Counted from the first letter of the stretch, positions 26,401 to 34,442 are shown. The stretch is 55,852 bases of DNA from Saccharothrix sp. ST-888 (GCF_000955975.1 NZ_JYJF01000040.1:1-55852); one strand, 5' to 3'. Notes: generated from the letters alone by a model not told the origin. Program-made: numbers and translations.

Positions 26401-28406
26401 GTGGCCGAGAAGGTGTCCTGGAAGCGCTCGCGGGCCTCGTCGGTGAGGTTGATGCCCTCGCGCAGCCGCAGGCCGAAGTCCACCACCCACGCGGTGGAGC
26501 CGTCGGCGCGGGTCAGCGCGTACGGGTGCTCGTCGAGCACCTCGACGCCCAGGCGGGACAGCACCGGCAGGACCTCGGTGAGCGAGATCGGGCCGCCGAC
26601 CCGGTAGATCTTGAAGCGGCGCTCGTCGTGCGCCGCGCCGACCGGCTGGTACAGGTTGAGCCGGAAGTCGCCCTCGCCGCTCAGCGACTCGATGTGCTTG
26701 AGGTCGGCCACGGCGGCCCGCGCGGTGAAGTCGGCGCGGTAGCCGTCGGGGAAGGCGTTGGCGTACTTGCGGCCCAGCTCGGCGGCCTTCTCCTCGCCCA
26801 GCTCGATGTGCAGCTGGTCGTGGAAGCCGTCCATCCAGAACCGGGCGGCCTCGGCCAGCTTGGCCTCGATCCGCTCGATGTCGGCGTCGGAGAGCTCCGG
26901 CAGCGAGCTGCCCTTGGCGACCCGGACCACCAGGTGGAGACGGGTGAGCACGGACTCGGTCGAGTAGATCGTGTAGTCGATCGCGTCGCCGTTGAGCTCG
27001 TCCTTGAGGATCCCGGTGATCCGCTCGCGGACCCGGGTGTTGTACCGGTCGCGCGGCAGGTAGATCAGCGCGGAGAAGTAGCGCCCGTACTCGTCCTGGC
27101 GCAGGAACAGCCGCAGCCGGCGGCGCTCCTGCAGGTAGAGCACGCTGGTCGCGATGGAGAGCAGGCCCTCGGCCGGGGTCTGGAAGATCTCGTCCCGGGG
27201 GAAGGTCTCCAGGATCTGCAGCAGGTCGCGGCCGTCGTGGCTCTCGCTGCTGAAGCCGGACTCGGCCAGCACCTCCTGCACCTTGCGGCGGACCACCGGG
27301 ATCCGGGTGACCGACTCGGTGTACGCGGCGGAGGAGAACAGGCCGAGGAAGCGGCGCTCGCCGACGACCTCGCCGTTGGCGTCGAACTTCTTCACGCCGA
27401 CGTAGTCGAGGTAGGCCGGACGGTGCACGGTCGCACGGCTGTTGGCCTTGGTCAGCACGAGGAGCTTCTTCTCGTGCGCCTTGGCGCGGACCGGGGCGGA
27501 CAGGCGGCCGAAGGCCTCGCTGACCGGGTGGTGGTCGGTGTCGTGGCTGAGCGGGTCGGAGCGCAGCACGCCCAGACCGGTGCCGGGGACGGCCCGCAGC
27601 ACCTCCTCGCCCTGGTGCTCGGCCAGGTCGTACTCGCGGTAGCCGAGGAAGGTGAAGTGGTCGTCGGCCAGCCAGCGCATCAGCTCCCAGGCCTCGCCGA
27701 CCTCCTGCTCGGGCAGGTGGGCCGGGGGCTCCTGGGCGAGCTCGTCGGCGAGCCGCAGCGCGGAGTCGCGCATCTTGGACCAGTCCTCGACGACCTCGCG
27801 GACATCGCCCAGGACGCGGCGCAGGTTGGCCTCGATCGAGCGGAGGTCCTCGCGGTCCGTCTCGCGGTCGATCTCGATGTGCATCCAGGACTCGACCACG
27901 GCGTCGGCCGGCCACTCGGCGCCGGCGGCCTGGCTGCGCGAGCAGGCGTCGATGTCGAGGATCTCCAGCAGCTTGCCGGTGATGTCACGGCGGACGGCCA
28001 GCTGGGGGTGGATGACCACGTGGATGCCGCGGTCCTCACGGGTCAGCTCGTTGGTGACCGAGTCGACCAGGAAGGGCATGTCGTCGGTGACCACCTCGAC
28101 CACGGTGTGGCCGCAGGACCAGCCGTTCTCTTCGACGGTCGGGGTGTACACCCGGACCTCGGCGGTGCCCTGGGGCCGCTTGAGCCCCAGCCGGTAGTGG
28201 GAGGCGGCCGCACCGTAGACGTCGACCGGATCCCGGTCGATCAGGTCCTCGGGCGCGGTGTGGAGGTAGTAGTGGTGCAGGTATGCGGTCAGAGCACCGT
28301 TGCTCAGCCCTTCGCCCTGCGCCGCTCCCCCCACCTGGCTGTTCTCAGCGGCTGCTGCTGCCCTGGTGAGCAGTTCGGCCTTGGCTGCGTCCAGCTTGGT
28401 CTGCAT
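23460..28406 (-). CDS. gdhB: large NAD-specific glutamate dehydrogenase
   Basis: 1648 residues from ATG 28406, with AGGAG about 10 nt upstream. It deaminates glutamate to 2-oxoglutarate, mostly for glutamate catabolism. This is the very large (about 180-kDa) GDH class of actinobacteria and proteobacteria. A long N-terminal region with ACT-like regulatory folds precedes the catalytic domain (about 750-1300), which carries PVGAKGGFVAKQLPDPTVD and the Rossmann segment VVGIGDMSGDVFGNGML. A helical C-terminal region ends the protein. The length is as expected, with no frameshift. pruA lies upstream in the same orientation, 366 bp away. Proline is degraded by P5C dehydrogenase to glutamate, which this enzyme could then oxidise. 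The symbol follows the S. coelicolor usage I recall. Confidence 0.96.
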   Translation of the reverse strand: MQTKLDAAKAELLTRAAAAAENSQVGGAAQGEGLSNGALTAYLHHYYLHTAPEDLIDRDPVDVYGAAASHYRLGLKRPQGTAEVRVYTPTVEENGWSCGHTVVEVVTDDMPFLVDSVTNELTREDRGIHVVIHPQLAVRRDITGKLLEILDIDACSRSQAAGAEWPADAVVESWMHIEIDRETDREDLRSIEANLRRVLGDVREVVEDWSKMRDSALRLADELAQEPPAHLPEQEVGEAWELMRWLADDHFTFLGYREYDLAEHQGEEVLRAVPGTGLGVLRSDPLSHDTDHHPVSEAFGRLSAPVRAKAHEKKLLVLTKANSRATVHRPAYLDYVGVKKFDANGEVVGERRFLGLFSSAAYTESVTRIPVVRRKVQEVLAESGFSSESHDGRDLLQILETFPRDEIFQTPAEGLLSIATSVLYLQERRRLRLFLRQDEYGRYFSALIYLPRDRYNTRVRERITGILKDELNGDAIDYTIYSTESVLTRLHLVVRVAKGSSLPELSDADIERIEAKLAEAARFWMDGFHDQLHIELGEEKAAELGRKYANAFPDGYRADFTARAAVADLKHIESLSGEGDFRLNLYQPVGAAHDERRFKIYRVGGPISLTEVLPVLSRLGVEVLDEHPYALTRADGSTAWVVDFGLRLREGINLTDEARERFQDTFSATWTGQAENDRFNELVMTAGLTWRQAVVLRAYAKYLRQAGSTFSQDYMEDALRNNTHTTRLLVNLFEARLSPGHQQGSGELTEGILEELAGALDEVVSLDEDRILRSFLNLIKATLRTNFFQHDSEGSRHGYLSMKFDPQAIPDLPAPRPAFEIWVYSPRVEGVHLRFGKVARGGLRWSDRREDFRTEILGLVKAQMVKNTVIVPVGAKGGFVAKQLPDPTVDRDAWLAEGIASYKTFISALLDITDNLKAGKVVHPADVVRHDEDDTYLVVAADKGTATFSDIANGVAESYGFWLGDAFASGGSAGYDHKGMGITARGAWESVKRNFRQLGVDTQSQEFTVVGIGDMSGDVFGNGMLLSEHIRLVAAFDHRHIFLDPNPVAATAYAERRRLFDLPRSSWDDYDKSLISTGGGVFPRSAKSIQLTPQVRAALGIEETRLTPAELMKAILQAPVDLFWNGGIGTYIKAVTETNAEVGDKANDAIRVNGAQVRARVVGEGGNLGCTQLGRVEYAATGGPEGTGGWINTDAIDNSAGVDTSDHEVNIKILLNQVVADGDMTIKQRNALLAEMTDEVGHLVLRNNYAQNVVLANAVKQAHSLVNVHSRMINRFEADGQLDRALEFLPTERQIRDRQAAGRGLSQPELSVLLAYTKIVLAEELLATDLPDDPYFRSTLHEYFPTALRTRFADAIDRHPLRREIITTLIVNDTINRGGCTFAFRLREETGATMAEIARSHTAARAVFGLEDIWDEVEGLDNQVSARIQTKMRLHSRRLVERATRWMLNNRRQPLDIAATIEFFREGVEEVWSSLPKPLHGEDLTWFESVYQELAESGVPGGLATRIAGLSSTFPALDMVGVADSTGAEVAEVAELYYDLADRLQITHLLDRIIDLPRTDRWSSMARAAIREDLFAAHSALTADILACGPEGATPEERYEAWAEINSTLLSRANTTLDDIRGSDNYELSSLSVAMRVIRTLLRTGSMR

Positions 28407-28772
28407 GGCTGTCTGGCTCCTGTCGCGCGCCGTTGCGTGACTCGGTGGTGTCGGGTGTGCACCGCCGGGTCTGTCTGCAATCCTCCCTCATGATCCAGAT
28501 TCCGCCCTAATGGGTGGTTACGAAAGGCCGCCATGTCACGCATGACTTGCCCTCCATCTGGGTACGTGAGGTCCTTTGGCCTGGATTGCCAACCCGACGA
28601 CGCCAGCCAGCCTAGCCGGAGCAAACGAAGGTGTCAGGGGACATGAAGGCACAAACCCGTAGGAAGATCGATCCGTCCTGGACATCTTGTCCAAAGTGGC
28701 CTGGCGGCGTGTCAGGCTCTGTCAGGTTCGGCGGGCTCCCGGGAGCCGCTCCACGCCCCCTGACGGGCACCG
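28407..28772 (-). other. gene-free region upstream of gdhB, downstream of pruA
   Basis: 366 bp without a credible coding frame. It holds the gdhB leader and, probably, its own promoter. A 15-bp symmetric element is listed separately. No clear Rho-independent terminator for pruA is seen. Confidence 0.5.
28679..28693. promoter_or_regulatory. 15-bp palindrome upstream of gdhB, possible operator
   Basis: TGGACA-TCT-TGTCCA: perfect 6-bp arms with a 3-bp spacer, 273 bp upstream of the gdhB start and 80 bp after the pruA stop. Its size and symmetry suit a dimeric regulator. The regulator is unidentified. Confidence 0.4.
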
Positions 28773-30404
28773 TCAGCGCATGTGGGGGTACCGGTGGTCG
28801 GTCGGCGGCACGAAGGTCTCCTTGATCGAACGCGCCGAGGTCCAGCGCAGCAGGTTCTGCATCGCCCCCGCCTTGTCGTTGGTCCCCGAGGCCCGTCCGC
28901 CGCCGAACGGCTGCTGGCCGACCACCGCACCGGTCGGCTTGTCGTTGATGTAGAAGTTGCCTGCGGAGAAGCGGAGTTGCTCCACCGCCCGGGCGATCGC
29001 GTACCGGTCCTGGGCGATCACCGCCCCGGTCAGGCCGTACGGCGCCCCGGTGTCCACCCGCTCCAGCGCCTCTGCCCAGCGGGCGTCCTCGTAGACGTGG
29101 ACGGCCAGGATCGGGCCGAAGTACTCGGTGTGGAAGATCTCGTTGCGGTGGTCGGCCGAGACCAGCACGGTCGGCCTGACGAAGTACCCGATCGCGTCGT
29201 CGTACTGGCCGCCCGCCACCAGCTCCACGGCCGGGTCCTGCCGGGCCCGGTCGATCGCCGCCCGGACCCGGCCGTACGCCCGGCGGTCGATCAGCGCGCC
29301 CATGAAGTTGGTCAGGTCGCAGACGTCGCCGACGGGCAGCGCGTCCACCTCGGCCAGGAACTCGTCCTTGATCCGCAGCCAGATCCCGCGCGGCAGATAC
29401 GCCCGGGAGAGTGCCGAGCACTTCTGCCCCTGGTACTCGAACGCTCCCCGGAGCATCGCCGTCCTCAGCACCTCCGGGTCCGCCGAAGGGTGCGCGAGCA
29501 GGAAGTCCTTGCCGCCGGTCTCGCCGACGATCCTGGGGTACGCCCGGTACGAGCCGATGTTGGCGCCGATGGTCTGCCAGAGCGTCTGGAACGTCCTGGT
29601 CGAACCGGTGAAGTGCAGCCCGGCCAGCGCCGGGTCGGCCAGCGCCACCTGGGACAGCTGCTGCCCGTCCCCGGTCACCAGATTGATCACCCCGGGCGGC
29701 AGCCCGGCCGCCTCCAGCACCCGCATCAGGTAGTACGCGGAGAGCGTCTGGGTCGGTGACGGCTTCCAGACCACGGTGTTGCCCATCAGCGCCGGCGCGG
29801 TCGGCAGGTTGCCGGCGATGGCGGTGAAGTTGAACGGCGACACCGCGTAGACGAAACCCTCCAGCGGACGGTGGTCGGTGCGGTTCCACACCCCCGGCGA
29901 GGAGAGTGGCTGGTCGGCCAGGACCTGCCGGGCGAACTGCACGTTGAAGCGCCAGAAGTCCACCAGCTCGCACGGAGCGTCGATCTCGGCCTGCTGCACC
30001 GTCTTCGACTGGCCGAGCATGGTCGCCGCCGCGACCGTCTCCCGCCACGGACCGGCCAGCAGATCGGCCGCCCGCAGGAAGACCGCCGCCCGGTCGTCGA
30101 AGGAGAGCGAACGCCACTCGGGCGCCGCCGCGAGCGCCGCGTCCACCGCCAGCCGGGCATCCTCCCGGGTCGCGTTGCCGAGCACTCCCAGCTTGGCGGC
30201 GTGGTGGTGCGGCTGGACCACGTCGATCCGCTCACCACCGCCGAACCGCTGCGCACCGCCGATCGTCATCGGCAGCGGGATCGGCTCGGCGGCCAGCTCG
30301 TCCAGCCTCGCCTCCAGCCGGTCCCGCTCGGGGCTCCCGGGAGCGTAGGAGTGCACCGGCTCATTGGCCGGGACCGGTACCTGGGTCACTGCGTCGATGG
30401 GCAT
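28773..30404 (-). CDS. pruA: L-glutamate gamma-semialdehyde (1-pyrroline-5-carboxylate) dehydrogenase
   Basis: 543 residues from ATG 30404, with GGAG 7 nt upstream. It oxidises glutamate semialdehyde/P5C to glutamate, the second step of proline and arginine catabolism. It is an aldehyde dehydrogenase of the stand-alone P5CDH type: catalytic Cys329 in GQKCSA, general base Glu295 in VGETGGKD, and the SPFNFTAIAGNLPTAPALMGN and KPSPTQT cofactor regions. The C-terminal QQPFGGGRASGTNDKAG is typical. Proline dehydrogenase is not in the window, so the pathway partner is elsewhere. Confidence 0.95.
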   Translation of the reverse strand: MPIDAVTQVPVPANEPVHSYAPGSPERDRLEARLDELAAEPIPLPMTIGGAQRFGGGERIDVVQPHHHAAKLGVLGNATREDARLAVDAALAAAPEWRSLSFDDRAAVFLRAADLLAGPWRETVAAATMLGQSKTVQQAEIDAPCELVDFWRFNVQFARQVLADQPLSSPGVWNRTDHRPLEGFVYAVSPFNFTAIAGNLPTAPALMGNTVVWKPSPTQTLSAYYLMRVLEAAGLPPGVINLVTGDGQQLSQVALADPALAGLHFTGSTRTFQTLWQTIGANIGSYRAYPRIVGETGGKDFLLAHPSADPEVLRTAMLRGAFEYQGQKCSALSRAYLPRGIWLRIKDEFLAEVDALPVGDVCDLTNFMGALIDRRAYGRVRAAIDRARQDPAVELVAGGQYDDAIGYFVRPTVLVSADHRNEIFHTEYFGPILAVHVYEDARWAEALERVDTGAPYGLTGAVIAQDRYAIARAVEQLRFSAGNFYINDKPTGAVVGQQPFGGGRASGTNDKAGAMQNLLRWTSARSIKETFVPPTDHRYPHMR

Positions 30405-30541
30405 GGGGAGCTCCGATCGGTCCGGGGTCGTCGTCCGGGGGCGATCCCAGACTGACCACCCGGTGCCCCGCCGGCCGCCGATGACACGCCGCAAGGAGCG
30501 GGGTCGCTGCGCCCGCCGGAGGCTGCCCGGGCCCCCGTGCC

Positions 30542-31198
30542 CTACGACGCGATCCGCGCCGCCAGCTCCACCGCCTCCGTGAGGGTGTCCACCACCGGCA
30601 CGCCGACCTGCTCCAGCTTGGCCCGGCTGTGCGAACCGCCCGTGTACAGCACCGCGTGCGCGCCCGACTCCAGCGCCGCCAGCGCGTCGTCCGCCGCGTC
30701 CCCGATCAGTACGGTGCGCCCCGGCTCGACCGCAGGGGCCAGCGCCGCCAGGTGCCGGGCCAGGAAACCGGCCTTCCGCCCACCCGCATCCCCGACCCGC
30801 CCGTCCACCCGGACGAAGTGCGGAGTGATCCTGAAGGCGTCCACCACCGGCACCAGCTGCTCGTGCTCGTACATCGACAGCAGCGACTGGCTGTTGCCCG
30901 CCGCCTGCCAGTCGCGCAGCAGCGCCGACGCACCTTCGGTGAGACCGCAGCCGCCCCGCAGCTCGGTGTACCGGTCGTGGAAGACACCGTCCAGCTGCTC
31001 CCACTCCGCCTGGCTCGGGGCCCGGCCGAGCAGGCGCTCGTAGAAGCGCGGGATCGGGATCTCGTACGAGTCCCGGTACTGCTGAAGGGTCATCGGGGCG
31101 ATCCCCACGGTGGCGAAGGCGGCGTTGCTCGCTTCGAGCACCGCCGCCATGTCGTGGAAGAGCGTGCCGTTCCAGTCCCAGACGATGTGAGTACGCAC
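30542..31198 (-). CDS. HAD-superfamily hydrolase (phosphatase-like)
   Basis: 218 residues from GTG 31198. HAD motif I is DWNGTLFHD, with the nucleophile Asp at residue 8. The usual second acidic residue of motif I (D+2) is Asn here, as in many actinobacterial DWNGTL-type HAD proteins. Motif IV is LIGDAADDALAA near residue 175. A helical cap lies at about 20-95. The substrate is unknown. It is on the same strand as pruA, with a 137-bp gap. It could be a phosphoglycolate or nucleotide phosphatase relative, but nothing here decides this. Confidence 0.82.
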   Translation of the reverse strand: MRTHIVWDWNGTLFHDMAAVLEASNAAFATVGIAPMTLQQYRDSYEIPIPRFYERLLGRAPSQAEWEQLDGVFHDRYTELRGGCGLTEGASALLRDWQAAGNSQSLLSMYEHEQLVPVVDAFRITPHFVRVDGRVGDAGGRKAGFLARHLAALAPAVEPGRTVLIGDAADDALAALESGAHAVLYTGGSHSRAKLEQVGVPVVDTLTEAVELAARIAS

Positions 31199-31271
31199 CC
31201 GGGAACGGTAGCCGGAACTGTCAAGCGGCAGGAAAAACCGCCGTGGCCGGGCCGGCGGGCGGACCGGGTGG

Positions 31272-32570
31272 TCAGATCGCGTAGTGCCAGGTGGTGAGCA
31301 TGTAGGCGCCGTACCAGCAGCCGAACAGCGCGCCGCCGGTCAGCACGATCGCGACGGTGCCGGTGCGTGCCCGGGTGAGGGCGCGCGCGGCGGGGACGAG
31401 GAACACCAGGGCGGGGACCAGCAGGCGCAGCTTGGAGTGGTAGAAGTTGCTCTGCCCGAGGGTGAGCACCAGGATGCCGGTCCCGTAGACGAGCAGCGGT
31501 GGCCAGGTGGTGCGCTGCCAGGCGACGGCGGTGGCGGCGATCACGGCGAGGAGCAGGACGGCGGTGCTGACGGGGACCCAGCCGTCGCCGCGTGCCAGCG
31601 TCTCGCCGAGGAAGTGGACGAAGGAGCTGCCGTTGTCCCAGTGGGTGCCCCAGCCGGCTTCCTGGATGGTGAACCAGGCGTCCGGCCGGCCGACGCGCTG
31701 CCCCACCCACCACAGGTAGAGGGGCGTGCCGGTACAGGCGAGGGCGACGGCGGCGATCGGGCGCCAGGCCAGGCGCCGGGTCCGCAGGAGGTGCAGGGCG
31801 GCGGCGACGGCCAGCGCCGCCACGACCGCCGCGGCGGCCGGCCGGGTGAGGCCGGTGAGCAGCGCCAGGGTGCCGGCGGTGAGCCAGGCTTTTCGGTGGG
31901 CGGCGAGCAGGGTGCCTGCGGCCAGGGCGACGAACAGTGACTCGCTGTAGGCCATGAGGAAGGCGAGGGACATGGGCTGGGCGGCGGCCAGCAGGACGAT
32001 GGCGATGGTGGCCGTGCGCCGTCCGTACAGCCGGGTCAGCAGCAGGTGGACGGTGATGAGCGCGGCGACCAGGGCGAGGTGGGCGGTCACGATCGCGGCC
32101 GTGCCGTGGTCCAGACCGGTCAGGCCGTGGACGCCCCGGGCCAGCAGCGGGAACAGCGGGAAGAATGCCAGGTTGTTGCCGGTGAGCTCGCCCGTGGGCC
32201 TGTAGGTGAAGCCGTCGGGGTAGCCCTGTGCGGCGATCGTCGTGTACAGCAGGCCGTCCCAGGCGAGCAGCCGCCTATGGATCCCGGGGCCGCCCGGCGG
32301 GTTCATCGCCGCCAGGAGTACGAGGTGCAGCAGCGCGGTCGTGGCGTAGACCACCAGCGCCGGCCAGGCCGCGTGCCCGGCCCGCCGCAGGCGGTCCGGC
32401 AGTGGCGGGCGGGAGCCGGAGGTGTGGCCCGCACCGGCGGGCTGGCCGGATATCGGCGGGTGGAGGGGCCGCACGCGGTCGGCCGGGGCCGGCGCATCGT
32501 ACTCGGTGGGTTCCGGCCGCCCGGCGCCGGTCGGGGTCGGGGCGTGCTGCGCGAGGGACGACGGCGTCAT
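31272..32570 (-). CDS. polytopic PIG-V-like mannosyltransferase
   Basis: 432 residues. A Pro-rich cytoplasmic N-terminus of about 65 residues precedes some 8-10 TM segments. The first extracytoplasmic loop carries RLLAWDGLLYTTIAAQGYP and NNLAFFPLFPLLARGV, which resemble the PIG-V/GT-C family of polyprenyl-phosphate-sugar-dependent glycosyltransferases. The acidic residue in WDG is the likely catalytic-loop residue. It is the last gene of a three-gene operon behind an ECF sigma factor and a membrane anti-sigma-like protein (42 bp from the latter). Its acceptor is unknown; proteins or cell-wall glycolipids are the options. Confidence 0.72.
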   Translation of the reverse strand: MTPSSLAQHAPTPTGAGRPEPTEYDAPAPADRVRPLHPPISGQPAGAGHTSGSRPPLPDRLRRAGHAAWPALVVYATTALLHLVLLAAMNPPGGPGIHRRLLAWDGLLYTTIAAQGYPDGFTYRPTGELTGNNLAFFPLFPLLARGVHGLTGLDHGTAAIVTAHLALVAALITVHLLLTRLYGRRTATIAIVLLAAAQPMSLAFLMAYSESLFVALAAGTLLAAHRKAWLTAGTLALLTGLTRPAAAAVVAALAVAAALHLLRTRRLAWRPIAAVALACTGTPLYLWWVGQRVGRPDAWFTIQEAGWGTHWDNGSSFVHFLGETLARGDGWVPVSTAVLLLAVIAATAVAWQRTTWPPLLVYGTGILVLTLGQSNFYHSKLRLLVPALVFLVPAARALTRARTGTVAIVLTGGALFGCWYGAYMLTTWHYAI

Positions 32571-32612
32571 GGTTTCCCGGGTTCGGTAGGAAGTGCGGTT
32601 CGCGGTGACGGG

Positions 32613-33065
32613 TCAGCTCGGAGTGGCGCTGGGAGTGGCACTGGAGGTGAGACTGGGTGTGGGACTGGCGGGGACCGAGCCACCCGGGTGGGGAAGGACC
32701 GATGAGCTGCCGGGCGCAGGCGGTCGGGTCACGCTCGCCTGCGGACTGCCCGGCTGCGGCCGGGAGTTCGCCGGTGAGGGGCGTGACGTGTCGGTGGCCG
32801 AAGGGCCCGAGGTGACGCTCGGCCGGGTCGCCGGAACGGTCGCCGGGCCCGGCGCCGGGGCCGGGCCGACGGCGAGGGCGACCAGCGCCACGGCGGTGCC
32901 GCACAGGCCCGCGAGTCCGCCCGCCATGGCAAGAGCCTGGCGGCGACGGCGACGCCGTCCCCGCACGGCGATCACCCGCACGTTCGCGGGGGCCGCCAGC
33001 TGCTCGGCCGAGCTCGCGGCCCGGCGCAGTGCGGCTGTCACCGGGTCGTTGCGGTCAGGCGTCAC
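32613..33065 (-). CDS. single-pass membrane protein, probable anti-sigma partner
   Basis: 150 residues from GTG 33065 with GGGGAG just upstream. Its start overlaps the sigma factor gene by 11 bp, so translation is coupled. The cytoplasmic part (about 1-38) has a helical AALRRAASSAEQLAAP segment and the very basic RGRRRRRR just before a TM helix (about 41-63). The outer part is Pro/Ser/Thr-rich and ends in a repetitive PASPTPSLTSSATPSATPS tail. There is no zinc anti-sigma motif (HxxxCxxC). The role is inferred from position only. Confidence 0.68.
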   Translation of the reverse strand: MTPDRNDPVTAALRRAASSAEQLAAPANVRVIAVRGRRRRRRQALAMAGGLAGLCGTAVALVALAVGPAPAPGPATVPATRPSVTSGPSATDTSRPSPANSRPQPGSPQASVTRPPAPGSSSVLPHPGGSVPASPTPSLTSSATPSATPS

Positions 33066-33555
33066 GGTTCTCCCCGGTGTGTGCAGGCTGGTCGAGGTGG
33101 CCCGCGAGAGCGGCCCGGGCCCGGGACAGGTGGGTCTTGACGGTGCCGACGGCCATGCCCGTCTCGGCGGAGATGTGCTCCACCGGCAGGTCGCACACGT
33201 AGAACAGGGCGGCGCACAGACGCTGCCGCGCGGGAAGCGCGCGCAGGGCGGTGTCCAAGTCCACGGCGGCGGGATCGGGTCCCGCCGCGGACTCGGGGTC
33301 CGCGCGCCGGATCCAGGCCTGCCGGCCGCCCCGCACGCGCCGCCACCGGCTGATCGCCAGCCGCCACGCGACCGTGCGCACCCACGCCTCGGGGGCGCGC
33401 TCACGCTCCAGCTGCCGACGCTTGCCCCAGGCCCGGACGAAGGCCTCCTGGACCACGTCCTGCGCCTCGTGCAGGTCTCCGGTCATCACGTACAGCTGTC
33501 CGGTGAGCCGACTGACCGAGTGGGTGTAGAACTCGGTGAACTCCTCCTCGGTCAA
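33055..33555 (-). CDS. SigE-family ECF RNA polymerase sigma factor
   Basis: 166 residues from TTG 33555, with AAGGAG 6 nt upstream. Region 2 spans about 3-75 (EEFTEFYTHSVSRLTGQLYVM and AQDVVQEAFVRAWGK) and region 4 about 105-155 (LPARQRLCAALFYVCDLPVEHIS and VGTVKTHLSRAR). The compact TEEEFTEFY start is typical of the actinobacterial SigE-like subfamily, which is distinct from the stress SigE of the cell-envelope regulon. It is the first gene of an operon with a membrane protein (11-bp overlap) and a PIG-V-like glycosyltransferase. Confidence 0.9.
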   Translation of the reverse strand: MTEEEFTEFYTHSVSRLTGQLYVMTGDLHEAQDVVQEAFVRAWGKRRQLERERAPEAWVRTVAWRLAISRWRRVRGGRQAWIRRADPESAAGPDPAAVDLDTALRALPARQRLCAALFYVCDLPVEHISAETGMAVGTVKTHLSRARAALAGHLDQPAHTGENRDA

Positions 33556-33587
33556 CGCCGGCTCCTTGCAAGATCGGTTTCTGATCC

Positions 33588-33618
33588 GTCTACGCCTGGG
33601 AACCCGACCGGGTTGACA
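33588..33618 (-). promoter_or_regulatory. possible ECF-type autoregulated promoter of the sigma operon
   Basis: On the minus strand TGTCAAC (33612-33618) is followed after 17 bp by CGTAGAC (33588-33594), about 33 bp upstream of the TTG start. The pattern resembles GTCAAC/CGT-type ECF promoters. It is an eye-made match only. Confidence 0.35.
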
Positions 33619-33810
33619 CCACGAGACGCAGATCACAGAACCGTCCGCAGCGGGCCGCACCGCCCGCGCAGAGATCACAGCCGACGGGGAACGGCGGGAG
33701 CGTCCGCACCCCGAGACCTCACGGTGGACCGTCTTCCGCCGCCCCGACCACCCCGGGACCGCCGTACCGCTGCCACCCGGGAGCGGTCACCGGGCGGCAG
33801 CCTGGGCGCC

Positions 33811-33837
33811 CTCAGAACGCCCTCAGAAAACTCTCAG
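33811..33837. repeat. three CTCAG repeats spaced exactly 11 bp
   Basis: CTCAG begins at 33811, 33822 and 33833. The first two are part of an 11-bp tandem (cgccctcagaa). The third overlaps the stop codon of the DUF6912 gene. Confidence 0.5.
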
Positions 33838-34343
33838 GCGAGCAGGGACGGGATCTCCTGGGTGGCGAACCAGAGCAGGTCGTGGTCCTCCGCGCCGTCC
33901 ACGGTGAACTGGGCGTCCGCATCGCCCTTGTCGGCGGCCGCGATCGCCTCGGCGGCGGCCGTCACGTCCTCGACCACCTCGGTGTCGGCGACATCGGCAT
34001 GCACGGCGGCGGCCTTGGCCAGCCGGACCGGGCCCACCAGCTCGACCCGGCCGAGCGAGGCCTGGTCCTGGTACTCGTCGCCGGGGAACGGGCGCACCGC
34101 CGAGTCCGCCACCTCGACCGCCACCACCACACGGCGGCGCGGGGCCTGCGGATCGGCGGCGAGCAGGCGCAGCGAGCCCTGGGCAGCCCGGTTCAGCGCC
34201 GCGTACTCCAGCTCCTCCAGGTCGTCGCTGACGTACCACTCGCGCAGTGCGGGAGTGACGGCGTAGGCCGCCGACTGGTCGAGTGCACCGCCCGGGTGCG
34301 CCGCCGCCAGACCGTTCAACGTGGTGGGCACGTACACGCGCAT
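33834..34343 (-). CDS. DUF6912-like conserved actinobacterial protein
   Basis: 169 residues from ATG 34343, starting MRVYVPTTLNGLAAAH. It is a soluble, acidic (Ala/Glu/Asp-rich) protein with the conserved stretches YAVTPALREWYVSDDLEELEYAALNRAA and PRRRVVVAVEVAD. No signal peptide or TM segment is visible, and no catalytic motif is recognised. From memory this family is widespread in Streptomyces and near secA. The function is unknown. It is likely monocistronic; the ECF sigma operon follows on the same strand 278 bp later. Confidence 0.8.
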   Translation of the reverse strand: MRVYVPTTLNGLAAAHPGGALDQSAAYAVTPALREWYVSDDLEELEYAALNRAAQGSLRLLAADPQAPRRRVVVAVEVADSAVRPFPGDEYQDQASLGRVELVGPVRLAKAAAVHADVADTEVVEDVTAAAEAIAAADKGDADAQFTVDGAEDHDLLWFATQEIPSLLA

Positions 34344-34442
34344 CGGGGGCACTCCGGTTCTTCGGGTCTTCGGGTTCTTCCAACAGCGGGGCCACAACGG
34401 ACGGCTGATCACACCGCGCACCAAGAATACGGCTCACACCCC

